Shown: positions 10,860-22,863 of the stretch, one piece after another
How the letters are laid out: each line of letters starts with the position of its first letter
Numbering within the stretch: position 1 is the first letter of the stretch
NCBI GenBank assembly: GCA_030063045.1
Contig: JAQSEB010000041.1
Coordinates: 3,527,501 to 3,591,500, forward strand
Origin: Pratylenchus scribneri
Lineage: Eukaryota > Nematoda > Chromadorea > Rhabditida > Pratylenchidae
DNA: 64,000 bases
Reading direction: 5' to 3'
Translations under genes and position numbers: made by a program
Notes under the pieces: model-generated
Told to the model about the DNA's origin: nothing
The model's input: only the letters and a program-made list of their open reading frames with translations
The model's database searches: none

Positions 10860-13800
10860 ATGGGACTAAATTCGTCCAAAATTAAACCGGGCGATAAAAG
10901 CGGCGATGGCAATGTAATTTTTTTCATTTGAATTTTTGCAATAATTTTGTTAAAGATTCGTTTTGAGGCGGAATACAAATTAGTTTCTTCGAACGGACAT
11001 CGAAATGAGAAAATTCAGGTTAATAAAATAAATGGATCCTCTTTATGGGTTTGAATTAAAAATAAAATTCAAAAATGAAAACATATAGAATTTTTCAATA
11101 TGAACTTAACACAACTGTAAAGTTTAAAAATTATATTTTATGGCTAATTTTAATTACTGTCAATGATAATCTTCTGGCCATAAAAAGAATAATTGACTCA
11201 ACACAATTATTCAATAATTGTAAATTAAAATAATTTGAATTAACAATTATTAAAAGAATAAAAATAGCTGGTGCAAAAAATTACCGTATTACCTCTTTAA
11301 AAGCCTTCCCTCCAATAATTCCTCGATCTCGAATCTCGACTTTGAGGATCTATAGCTCCTCTATAGTGAATATTAAAATTTTTTATTACTAGTTCTCTAA
11401 AGCTTTATAAAATCCGCTATAATTTGTTCCAACAGCCTACAAATTAAGGTGCTAGACCTCAAATTTTTCCCTCATTTTAGAGGGGTTGAAAAATAATCCC
11501 CCGGGTTTTTAAAAAAGTATATATGGTATTTCGTTGGGTTTTATTATGATTGAACTAGGGAATTTAAAAATTTTCAAGATGATTGTTCTTATTCCTTTCC
11601 CTTTATTGTTTATTAACGTTAAGTAAATTATTTTGTGGGAAATATTTAAAATGACGAAAAGATTATAATGGTTTAGTCTTTAGAAATTTATCCTTGAGTC
11701 ACAAACCATATTTCCATTCTATAGAGCTTGTTAAGTCGTATCGAATGATGTATAATTTGTCATGGTTTAATTGGTTTTGAACCAAACCCCTCTAGATGGT
11801 TTAAGTGGTTTATATTCTTAATTTTTGATCAAACCATGACAAAATATATAACAATCGAAGTGTCTTGATGAATCTATCGACTGGGTGTAGAGTTTGGGAT
11901 CTATTACAAAATCACTACTAAACCGTTATAATATTTTCGCCAATTTCAATGTTTTTTCAACAAATTAAAAATTAAATACTTTTTTTATTTTATCAATATT
12001 AAACATATATATTATATAGAAAAATTAAAATTTAATATGCTAATAACTGGCATCGAAAAATCTCTTTTGGAAAGCCTAATAGTTCTAGAGGAAAATTCAA
12101 TTTATTAATTAAAAACAAAAAAAAATTATTGCAAACTATGATTTTAGCTCGTCTATTTACCCGAAGAAAATGGCTGCGTTTTGCAAAATGTAACGAATTC
12201 AGCAACAGCGCAACAATATAAATTTAATGTTCAACAATGCAATGCAGAAGGAAATTCAATTTCATTCACTGACAATGAGGTTTTTACTTATTTCTTAAAC
12301 TTTATAAACGACAAATTCTTTATTCATAGAATGGATGTGAATACAATCTTGAATTTGATGATGCACGATTGAATTTACATTTTTGCACATTGCTCAATTT
12401 TTATAAAAAATCATGCATAACATTGGAGAAAAACACTGTATGAATATGAATTCTTCTTAATTATATTAACTTTAGTTAGTCTTTCAAATTATTTTGTGAA
12501 ATTTTACTTTTTATCACTTTTATCTGAGTTGATAAATTAGAAAGAATTACAATAAATTAATTTTTTAAACTATAAAAATGAGTCGAATATTAATAAAAAT
12601 TAAATTTTTTTGACCTGCCTTTACTTTTACAATATTATATTCTCAATTCTTATATTTCTTCCCTAATAGAGGGTTTTGTTAATTTAGAACTGGTATACTT
12701 ATTATATGCTAAATCTTAGATAATTGATATTAATATTTTAAAATGTTTGAAATATTAAATAATTACGAATGAATCTAAATCTTAAAAGAACTATTGCTCA
12801 TAATATAATATTTTATTCTAATAATAATAAATATTAAAATAAATTTTACTACTTTTAGGAATTATTTGCTGCCTTCACAAATTTATATCATTTCACCATG
12901 GATGATTGCCAAATACATTCAATTGGATTTTTAGAGGTCGATATCAATATAATATTTTTAATATACTATTTTTTCAATAACTAATTTGAATTTTTATTAA
13001 GTAATGTTTTTGTTTTTTATACAATTTCTATTTAAAAAAAATGATTTTTAAAATTTTATTCTTTGTAAAACATATTTTTATTTAATCTTATACTAAGCCA
13101 AATATTAATCAAATGCCTAATTCCGAAATTGTTTTGACATTTAAAAATATAAATTAAAAAATATATTTCTGAAAAATATAAATAAATATCCCTTAATTCA
13201 ATAAATTATTTAATTTTTTGGATTAAATTTAATTTGCAAAATATTTATATAAAATTCGAAAAATATTAAATATTAGTAGAAAAATTAAACAATATTTTAT
13301 TAAACAATTATTACCTATTTTTAAAAATGTAATTTATTTTACAGATTCACTATATGAAAGAAACAGATTTGATACACGTGTTCCATTATAATGAAAAAGG
13401 TGAATTCAAATTGAATTATCCTATCATGAAAATGCTGCAAATCGAGCGAATTTCCGAATCCAATGTGTGCACTTGGGATTGCATTGTAAGATTCATCAAT
13501 TTTATTATTAGCCAAAAATTATTTGATTTTATATTATAATTAAAATAATTTTTTTTAACCTTAGATTGGATAGTGATATGAAAAGTATTGTATTTTCTTG
13601 AATATATAAAATAAAATATAAAATTTAGTTATAAATAGTGAAATATAAAAATTTAAATCATTGCATTTTAAATTTTAGGTTAAAAAATTTAAAAAGAAAA
13701 TTAATAAATTTTAAATACTTTTAAGGATTACTCTGAAAAGAAAGAAGGTCTGGTTTTGTCAATAAGTGCACATTTTTACAATCAAGGGCAGCGGGATCCT

Positions 13801-16800
13801 AAAATAGCAGAAATTTTTCAAATTTATATGGAGGAAGCTGCATTTCAAAATGGAATCAAAACAGAAAAAACGATTGAGTCAAGCAGTATGTAATTTTGAT
13901 TAATAATTTTCTAAAATTTTCTATAAAATAAATATTTTTAGTAAAAATTATTTACAAATATAATAGATTATATAATATATTAATCTAGCCGTTAGAAATA
14001 TAGATTAGCTCAATATTGGTTAAATAAATTTCTTTAAATATTAATTTTCTCACTTCAGGAAATATGATTAAACAATTCTATGGAGAGCAGGAATATAAGG
14101 GTAATATGAAGAAAGAAAAATTATTGACAAATGAAATTTAAATTTAGAATTTGTAAATATTGAAGTCAATGCGGTTTATCATAATGAGATGGAAAATAAT
14201 ATTCAGGAATTTGTTGAATCAAATGAGGAATTTTTGATAGCATTAGAGGTAAATATTAAAATTAAATTTTTTGACAGTAAATTCTGAAAAATGTAATTAA
14301 AATTTTTCATTATTTTTTCTATTGAATTTCATAATTCAATATTTTAGACAAATTCATATGAATTCCGCCAACAAAAGGGCAATTTTAAACGGAGTTGGTC
14401 CGATTTTTTGCTTCTTTATAATGCCATAAAAAGTGAAAATGGGGATACTGTTCCATTGCCATCAGAAAATTGCTTTGAAGCTCGTCGAGAAATAATGGAG
14501 AAATGTTTTATAATGTGAGAAAAAACATTTTTTGTTGAATTTTTTATATTCTTTCACACTTCAACAGGTGGGGCCAAGTCGGGGGAACGCAACGAGGAAA
14601 TTCATTGCTTTACTTATTCTTGAGCAAAGAAATATTTGAAACGAAATATGTTTGTTTTTTAAATTAATTATTAATATATTTGACTTTTATTTAGCGAGAT
14701 TCGGATGAAGAATTCGAAAGATGTTTGGAATTAACAAATATGTTTTTTACATCCTCAGAAGAATCAGAACGTTGGATTACATTCCACAGAGATAAAACTG
14801 ATGAAGAACGACTTGATGGATTTTTGGATGATATTTTATTTGAAAAAATTCCATACAAAGGTTAGCATCAAAATCATATTAATATATGAAAAAGTTATAA
14901 TATTAAATATAATTTGTTTTTATATTTTATATAATTAATTATGGAATGGCTTTATGAAACTATATTATTAAAAATTATAATAAATTTCTTCATTTACAGA
15001 ACAAGACGAGAATTATAAAGAAATGTTGGATAATCAAAAGAATATAAAGGAGAAGATATCTAGAGCAATTTGGAATAAAAAGGTATTGTAAAAAAAAGAA
15101 AATTATTTTAATTTTGCTTTCAAACAATGAAAAAAAAATAACAAATATTTTTATAAACAAGATATCGAATTAAAAAAAACGATTGGCTTACATGGAATTA
15201 TTTTTAATAATATTATAATTTATTTATAACAATTTCATGGCCAAAATTATCCATTATGAATTATCATACCATATTATTCTTTATTTTTTTCTTCAGTTAA
15301 ACAAAGGATACAAAGTCCAAGTGCAAGTTGTAATGATAATTGCAAAATTCTATCAGAATTCTCGATTGATTCCTTTAAAAATTTTACATGTTCGGCCTGA
15401 AAAAAATAATGACTATTTTGTGGATGCAATATTCGAGCATGGTAGAATTAATTTTCAAAATAAAAATTATCTATCAATTTTAGGATGCATTTTTAAGAGC
15501 ATTGAGCAGATGCTGAATGATTTTCGTTTCCCATGCGAGGAATCATTCCAAATTATTCATCGAATATTTCGAAACGAGGAAGTTTTAATAGGGAAAAGCA
15601 AATTGTCCCGATTTGAGAAAACAAAAGAAAATGGCATTTACATAAAACATTCGTTGGCCTTTGAAAGATGGCTGGATGACCACTCTTCAACAAATAATCC
15701 AATTAAACATATCTGTTGGTTAATATTTGGCAAATCCGAGCAGAGTTGGGGTCGTTTATTAATAAAGCATCGTGGCAAGATAATGTTAATAATTTCTTTT
15801 TATAAAATTTTGAATAATAAGTTTACATATCTATAATTTTGGACATCAAATGATGAATTTGGAATAAAAAACTAATTTTTTAAATCACATAAAAACAAAT
15901 TCTTACTTAGATTTCAAATTTTTATAGTAATTTTATTTTTTGAAATATTATCAATTGAACAGAAATTAATATTATTTTTATTTTATAATTTATTTAATTT
16001 AAAATTTTTTTTAGGTTGGGCTTTAGTGTTTTGGGCTTAATTCCGCTCATGGCTGCAGTTTTACCGCTCTCTATTACAATTCCAATTTCAAGTTTATGTT
16101 TGGGAAGTCCTGCCTTGTCGGCAGCAGCATCCATCATTTATAATATAAATTGGGCAACAAGATTGCCCACAAGCGCTTTTTATTTATATCAAAATTTTTC
16201 GAATATTCATCATAATTATGTACATTACCAACCGATCAGCAAAATGGATGTGGCATGTTTTGCTACTGCTGCAATATGTAAAAATAAAAAATATTTTTTA
16301 AAAATTATTTATCAATTTATATCCATTTAGCCTTTGCGGTCGATGTGTCACATTTCGCTCCAAACTTTGTGCCGATGGTGCAGGCTGCAAAATCACATGA
16401 AATCACAAAAACTATGAGAAATATGTACAATGTTGCCGAGGTAAATAATTAATTAAAAAAATAGTAATTTTCACAATTAAATTTTTAAATAATAATACCT
16501 CATTTTTGAATATAACTTTACATCCGTTGTCAGCTTGCACACATCACAAACGCTACATTACCATGGTTGAATGCGAATATAATCAGACCATTGCAATATG
16601 GAGAAAATCCAGCAGTTTTTGAAGCATTTAAGAATCTATTGCCGGATGTATACAATATTTATAAAAGAAAAAATGGAATCAGCCGATTTGATTTGGTCTC
16701 GAAATGTTTGGACGATATAACAACAATTCTTAGCACATGTATGCTGGTCATGCGATACAAACAATTCAAGTAACTTTTATTTTAAAATAAATTACAATAT

Positions 16801-17895
16801 AATCAATTATGTAAAAAACAACATATTTTTTGAAATACTGTCTTAAAAAAATAATATTTTTTAAAGTAAATAAAAATATTTGCATATAAAATTATTTTAT
16901 TTCAGTTTTTTTATTCAAAAATATTTTTAATTAAAATTTGATAGACATAATCATAGATTCTTCTTGGAAGAATATCCAAATTTATAAAATTATTAAAATA
17001 ACACAAGAAAGAAATATAATCTATTTATTTCAGATTTGCAAACAAGCAAATTCTTCATCTGCAAACAGAAACAATATCATATCATAAACAGAATTTGGAG
17101 AAAAAGACGGAAAATACAATTGAATATTGGGACAAAGACGAGCAAATTTCCACGATAAGCCATGAAAGTGCTACTGAAAAAATAAAAACGGAGTTGAAGC
17201 GACTTTGTGTTGAATGCAAAGATGATTCGTTGAAAGAAATGGCGAAAAAACTAATTGAATTCATTGAATCCGATGGCACAGAGAACGGCCAGAATAAAAT
17301 GATACAGGATTGGCTTGATTTCGAGCAGAATTCTGAAATATTTGTAAACAAAAGACTTATGGAACAATTGAAGGGAGCCTGCACAAATATCATTGCTAGG
17401 GCTGAAGAAAATTTTATTGAATTGGGAAGAAAACAAATTGAATTGATGGAATCTCATAAATATGAATTGCCATATACGACAATAAATGGAGATACAAAAT
17501 TAAAGAAGGCATGTGAAATGTATAATGATGTGATATCGGGAGGATTGGAGGCAGAAGGCAAAGCTGTAGTTGAGGTTACAATTTCGCAATTCAATTTTAA
17601 TAAAATAAAATTTCAGAGTTCACAAAAAGCACAAATACAAATACGAGAACAGGCTGGAGATGATGAAGCAGCACATGCAGGAGGATTGGTTTCTTTGGTC
17701 GATCAATTGGATAAGCTTCCTTCAAATCCGGATTTGTTACTGAACAAATCGGACAACGAACGTGTGGTGATGGCACAAGATATTATCATCGACGGTACCA
17801 GAGAGGGCCTTGTAAACAATGTCAATAAGGTTGTATTATTAGGGGAGCTAAGAAATTTATTGAATGTTTTAAATCAAAAAATAAATAAATTTTAA
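10860..17895 (+). CDS. Uncharacterised 1111-residue protein, predicted N-myristoylated
   Basis: Eighteen exons join without a phase break: 10860-10913, 10956-11018, 12148-12279, 12330-12437, 12859-12936, 13345-13485, 13726-13885, 14059-14100, 14148-14248, 14348-14514, 14568-14649, 14695-14860, 15000-15082, 15297-15784, 16015-16277, 16331-16440, 16534-16769, 17034-17895. The start MGLNSSKIK has Gly2 and Ser6, the usual N-myristoylation pattern, so membrane attachment on the cytosolic side is likely. The first ~620 residues are a mixed alpha/beta region I do not recognise. Near residues 625-675 lies a long apolar stretch (FSVLGLIPLMAAVLPLSIT, then PALSAAASIIY) that could form one or two membrane segments. 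The last ~280 residues are charged and largely helical, perhaps coiled coil. I cannot name a family. The start is preceded directly by a TTTTGCAG acceptor, consistent with trans-splicing or a 5' UTR intron. Intron 2 (1.1 kb) carries two inverted-repeat elements. Confidence 0.75.
11285..11530. mobile_element. Inverted-repeat element, family D copy 1 (intronic)
   Basis: It starts with TTACCGTATTACCTCTTTAA and ends near GTATATATGGTATTT. The interior has CTCTAAAGCTTTATAAAATC and TTTTAGAGGGGTTGAAAA, both also found, diverged, in the copies at 26110-26360 and 53610-53880. It sits in intron 2 of the 1111-residue protein gene. Confidence 0.65.
11650..11960. mobile_element. Inverted-repeat element, family C copy 1 (intronic)
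   Basis: GATTATAATGGTTTAGT at the left mirrors ACTAAACCGTTATAAT at the right. CATGGTTTAATTGGTTTTG and ATCAAACCATGACAAAAT form the inner arms. Copies or relatives lie at 32500-33210, 36105-36440, 55060-55390 and 60950-61300. It is in the same intron as the family D element above. Confidence 0.7.
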
Positions 17896-18302
17896 CATAA
17901 CTTCCATGCAAAATTAATTATTATTTTATAGTCTAGAGATACTATAAAGAATAAATTTTTTATTTAAAATATTTAATCTGAATAAAAATAAAAATTTTCA
18001 GTAGTTTAATTATTTCTTAAAAATATTATTTAAAGCAATGTGTTGTGAGTCAGGATGCGCGCGCATGTCCACAGCGAAATGATTGTATATTTAAATGTGA
18101 CATGTCAATGAAAAAAAATCATTTCCATCCTTTCAAAAACAACAAACTCTAGCAAAAAGACTCCAATTCCAACCCCAATTGTCAATTTTATCAATTTGCC
18201 ATTCTTAAACCTCCAAAATAAAACTCCATCAGAGAATTTCTGCTTTGAAATCAAACAAAGTGATTAATTTAGTGCTCAGCAAATTTTAGTAACTTTAAAG
18301 AT
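17896..18302. other. AT-rich spacer after the 1111-residue protein gene
   Basis: Contains the 3' flank of the upstream gene. No open frame or repeat was recognised. Confidence 0.4.
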
Positions 18303-18450
18303 TGGTACGCATTTTTCCGAAACGGCGCGATTTTCCGAAATCTTTATAATACACTATTTCTGCTAGTTTCCTATGCTCCGAAGCCCATAAGCCCCTAGTC
18401 CCTACTCTGATTTCGGAAAATCGCGCCGTTTCGGAAAAACGCGCCTCCAC
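18303..18450. mobile_element. Short inverted-repeat element with CCTA-rich core
   Basis: TTTCCGAAACGGCGCGATTT at the left is mirrored by AATCGCGCCGTTTCGGAAAA at the right, an almost perfect ~30-base terminal inverted repeat. The core (CCCATAAGCCCCTAGTCCC) resembles the cores of family B and of the 24.6-kb element. Confidence 0.8.
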
Positions 18451-18914
18451 CACTTTAAAACCAAGCTTTATAATATTCCAATAATTCTGTTTCAGTCTTT
18501 AAAACAGCCCAGCCAGTTCCCATTCGGGATTCCCGTCCCGACTCATTTTCGAGTCGAGTACCCGAATTTTCCTAAATGGGATTCCGTTCCGTTCGATCTA
18601 TATGCTATAACCGAATTTTAGCCGAGAGCTAGGCCATTGGGATAAAGCTAAATAAATATAAACCTAAATTAAATTTATTATTTAATTTGCAAATATCACA
18701 TCCATCTTACGTAAATGCAATGGTAAAATGAAAGAGGTTTGGAAAAAATTAAAAAATTTTCCAGTTATATTTTGCAGCAGAAATATACAATTTAAAAGCC
18801 TCTGCTTGTCATGTTTAAGGACAGATTAATAAAATTATTTTGCTCTTAAAAATTAAAACACAAATTAGAGTTCTTGCCGTTTAAGTTATCCGTGAAAACC
18901 ATCCTTCTACTGCC

Positions 18915-19712
18915 GGTCCTAATTAGGGTTAATTCCTCGCATGCGGGGAATGAAAAGCGGGGAACGGTAGCGGGAAGATTCCTATCGAAAATTCCTCGCG
19001 GGGACTCCCCACCCCGCTCTAATATAGGGAACTGTTCAAATTTTTGAAATTTTTTTACGCAAATTTAAAAAATCGCCAAAATAAAGTATTATACTTTTTT
19101 TTCTATAATTAAAAACCTTTTTAATCCTTTTGAATGTCTCTAAATGACCATGTTTGGCAGTATTCTCATATTCAAGACACAAAAATCCGGCATATGGATC
19201 CAAAAAATTGCCAAAAATCCAGTATAAACAGGGTTCTCATATTTTTTTTCAAAAAAGTACATTGGCCTTGAAAAAAAAAAGATTTTGTTGTCAAAAAAAG
19301 ATTTTCGTTTTGACCTAATATAAATTGATTAAAATTTTTTAAACATCTTTTTGAGAAGAAATTTTTACAATTTTTTGCGCCACAGGCGAAAAATTTAAGT
19401 CAAAAAATAGCCGCGCAGCGAAAAATTTTACCATTTTTTCATAATTTTTTGAAAAAAAAATACTGAAAGTTCACCAAAGTCAAAATAAAGTACAAATCTT
19501 TTAAAAAAGTACATTTTTATTTTCAAAAGTTTGACCCCCCCAAAAAAAGTACAAATCTTTTAACAAAGTACATCTGAGAACCCTGGGTATAAATAAGGAT
19601 TGCGAGGAGGAGAGGAGACGTGGACTCAGGGTGCGGGGAAGGGACGGGGAATTTGTCCAAAATCCTTACGGATCCCCGCCAAGGAAGCGAGGAATTAACC
19701 CTAGTTCTAACT
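18915..19712. mobile_element. Inverted-repeat element carrying a nested second element
   Basis: The outer ends CTAATTAGGGTTAATTCCTC and GAGGAATTAACCCTAGTTC are reverse complements, and the inner outer-arm sequence is GC-rich (GCGGGGAACGG against the 19630-19690 side). Inside is a second element at about 19218-19590 with ends CAGGGTTCTCA and TGAGAACCCTG and an interior of AAAAAGTAC-type repeats. Confidence 0.7.
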
Positions 19713-19767
19713 TGCAAATCATCGGCTATCAACAATATCAAAAATTTAATACTATAAATTTTAGAAA

Positions 19768-22700
19768 ATGTTTTTTAATATTTCCTTCTATGGATTCCCC
19801 CTCCTTTCATTCACTATCCACATTATATTTTTGTTTTACAAAAATGAACAATGCTTTGCATCTGTTGCTCTCGATGATGAGATCAAATCACTGCCTGGAG
19901 TCAATTTTAAACTTAATTTCAAGCATTATTCAGGTTTAAAATAAGATAAAATAATTAAAATTAAAAAAATTTTTTTCTAAATTTTTCTTTACACATTTTT
20001 AGGCTATTTGAAAGTTATGGGAACAAAGAATATGCATTATTGGTTTGTCACTTCCCAGAATAATTCCAAAGAAGATCCGTTGGTCAGTCCTTTTTCTGGA
20101 ATTAAAAATAAAATATTCGATGAATTTATAACTACAAAAATTGATTTATTATTGTTCAAATTACAAAAAAATCTGATTCTTTTATTTGAAAAAAAATATT
20201 TTCGTGAAGGGATTAATTTCTTTTTGTAAAATACTAAATATTTGTTATATTTTTAATGAACATATTAAAAAATGATTTGAATAAATTAAATTTATGAAAA
20301 TGTAAAAAAATTTCCTAAATATATTTCAAATTTTTGCAATTTGATTTGTGATTTAAATTTAAGAATATCAAAAATTTCTTAATACTTTTCAGTTGATTGA
20401 CTTTTTTTTATTAAATTTTTCCAAAGGTTTTCTGGTTCAATGGAGGTCCCGGTTGCTCCTCCATTGATGGACTGTTGAAAGGAATGGGCCCATATGTGGT
20501 CAATGCAGATGGTCAAACATTGCGCCGAAATGAATTTTCCTGGAATAAATATGCCTCTGTTGTCTACATTGAAACGCCCACTGGCGTTGGCTATTCCTAT
20601 GATGATAATGCTGAAAATAATAAAGGCTACAACGATGATATTGTAATTTAATTAATTAATTATAATAGATTTATTAAATTATTTCAGACTGCCAATCTAA
20701 ATTATGAGGCATTTATAAAATTTTTTGAAAGGCATCCAAATTTTCGAAAAAATGATATAATAATTTCTGGCGAATCATATGCCGGCGTTTATGTGCCATT
20801 GCTGACCAAAAAGATTTTGGATGGGTTAAATAAATTCCATGTTAATCTAAAGGTGATTTATTTAAAAATAAAATTTTTAAATAAATCAAAATAAAAATAT
20901 TTAAAAATCATAAATTTTATTTAATATTTTTTTTTTCAAATACACATTTTTCTTTAGGGCATGATGATTGGAAATGGATACATGGATGTGAATATGAATT
21001 ATGACACAATGGTACAATTTGGCTATTATCATGGCATTGTGGATGAAAGACAATGGCATGAAATTCGAGTAAAATGTTGCAATGGAAATTTTGGTAAAAA
21101 AATAAATAAATAATTGATTTTTATAATTTTTTATAATATTATTAATTTATTTCATTATCAATTTATATTAAAAAAAATGATTTTTAAATTTCCTTTTTTA
21201 GACAATTGTCAATTGCATGCATTAAAAGGGGACTGCAAGAAAAAGGTAAATTTTTATTATAATTTATTTTCAATTTCTTAAATATAATTTAGGTTGACGA
21301 AATTTACAATTTCATCTGGTCTGGTAACAAAAATGGACCAACAAAAGCAATTGAAAAACGTTTAAATCGTTACGATTTATATCGTGATTGTGGTAAGATT
21401 GTAGAAAATAAAATAATTATTTTTTTCAAAAAAATTTATTGTTAGTAATTGTGTGAAAAAATAGTATTTTAGGAAAAAGATTTAAAAAAAAATAATTTAA
21501 TTCTAAAATTTGAAAACAAAAAAATTTAATTTTTCATATTTTTAGTTCTTGATCCACAATTATCTGCAAAAGTTAGTGTGATGGAGCACACATTCACGCC
21601 TAAGGATATGTGGAAAAAATTTGTTAAATTAATTTTGTCGAAAAAAGCCACTAAAAAGAATCCTGCTGTTGATACTGAAGACAATATGAAAATAAAAAAT
21701 AATCATGTGAATGCAAATGATACGAATAAGAAGGTTGTAGTTTTTTTCTGTTTAATAAAAATTTTGGTAATGAATTAATTTTTTTACTATAATTTATTAA
21801 TTAAATATATTAATAAAATTTACTATTTAATATAAATTATATTAAATTTTTCAGCTTGATCCACCCATGCTCGTTTGCATGAATGGTATTTTGATTTTAA
21901 TTGTTTAATATAAAATTTATTAAATTAATTTATTTAGATTTGGATGCGATCACCTATATGAACAAGAAAAATGGTGTTTATATTTTTAATTAAAGAATTG
22001 AAAATAAAAGAAATTATCTTTATTTTTTATTTAAATAGTATAATTTATAAAATTTAAAGTTAAAATTTTTCATAATTTCAGTTCGAAAAGCATTGAATAT
22101 ACCCGAAAATTTGACCAACTGGAAATGGGAAATGTGTTCTTCGCGGCGAAACCAAGACGAGTTTTATGAAACTCAAAAAGAATATCGTAAGTTAATTTTT
22201 TTAAAAAATGGTATATTTTTAATACGATTAAAATTTGAAGAATTTTTTAAATTTTAATTAGAATTTTTTTTCGAGCAATTTAATAAAAAATTATTTTATA
22301 AATAATATTTAATTTTTTCCTAAAAATTAATTTTAATTATTTTCAGAAGATATGTTTAGCATAGTAAATAAAATCTTGGAGAAAAAAGTGGCAACATTAT
22401 TCTATTATGGTGACACGGATATGGTCTGCAATTTTATGATGGGACAAAAATTCACGGAAAAACTTGGAAAAGAGGCCATTTAAATCTTAATTTATAATTT
22501 TTTTATTTATTCATAAGATGAAAGAAGAGCCCAAAAAACCATGGTTCATTGGCAATCAAATTGGCGGTTTTGAGACTGAATACGACGAAGGGCGTTTGAC
22601 ATTTATGACAGGTTAATATTATATTTAATTTATTTTTTTTTCATTTTTTAAAATTTCAGTGAAAGGAGTAGGCCATATGGTAAATTTTTATTAAAGAAAT

Positions 22701-22863
22701 ATATAAAATTTATTTAATTTTAATTAATACTTTCTAATTTCACATATAGAAATTTTTTTAATTAAAATAAAATTACACCAAGGTGCTAGAATGGAGTCCG
22801 CCGCAGGCTGAACAAGTGTTCTTAAAATTTTTGCAAATTCTCGGCAGAAAAACAAAAGTATAA
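19768..22863 (+). CDS. Serine carboxypeptidase, family S10 (cathepsin A-like)
   Basis: Fifteen exons: 19768-19933, 20003-20082, 20427-20642, 20688-20852, 20958-21093, 21202-21245, 21293-21392, 21546-21733, 21855-21885, 21938-21973, 22082-22186, 22347-22474, 22518-22611, 22660-22679, 22783-22863; 529 residues. It removes C-terminal residues from peptides, normally in lysosomes or after secretion. Visible landmarks are [15 protein letters not shown] (oxyanion region), [10 protein letters not shown] with nucleophile Ser about residue 184, [12 protein letters not shown] with the Asp about 447, and VKGVGHMV with the His about 502. A hydrophobic N-terminal segment ([19 protein letters not shown]) can serve as signal peptide. 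A Lys/Asn-rich insert lies near residues 355-385, in the region where S10 enzymes carry variable loops. The join 22474/22518 lacks a GT donor; the phase-keeping site is GAG^GCCATT, a GC-AG intron. Without that splice the frame stops at TAA 22481 before the catalytic His. The start is preceded by TTTTAG, a possible spliced-leader site. Confidence 0.88.
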
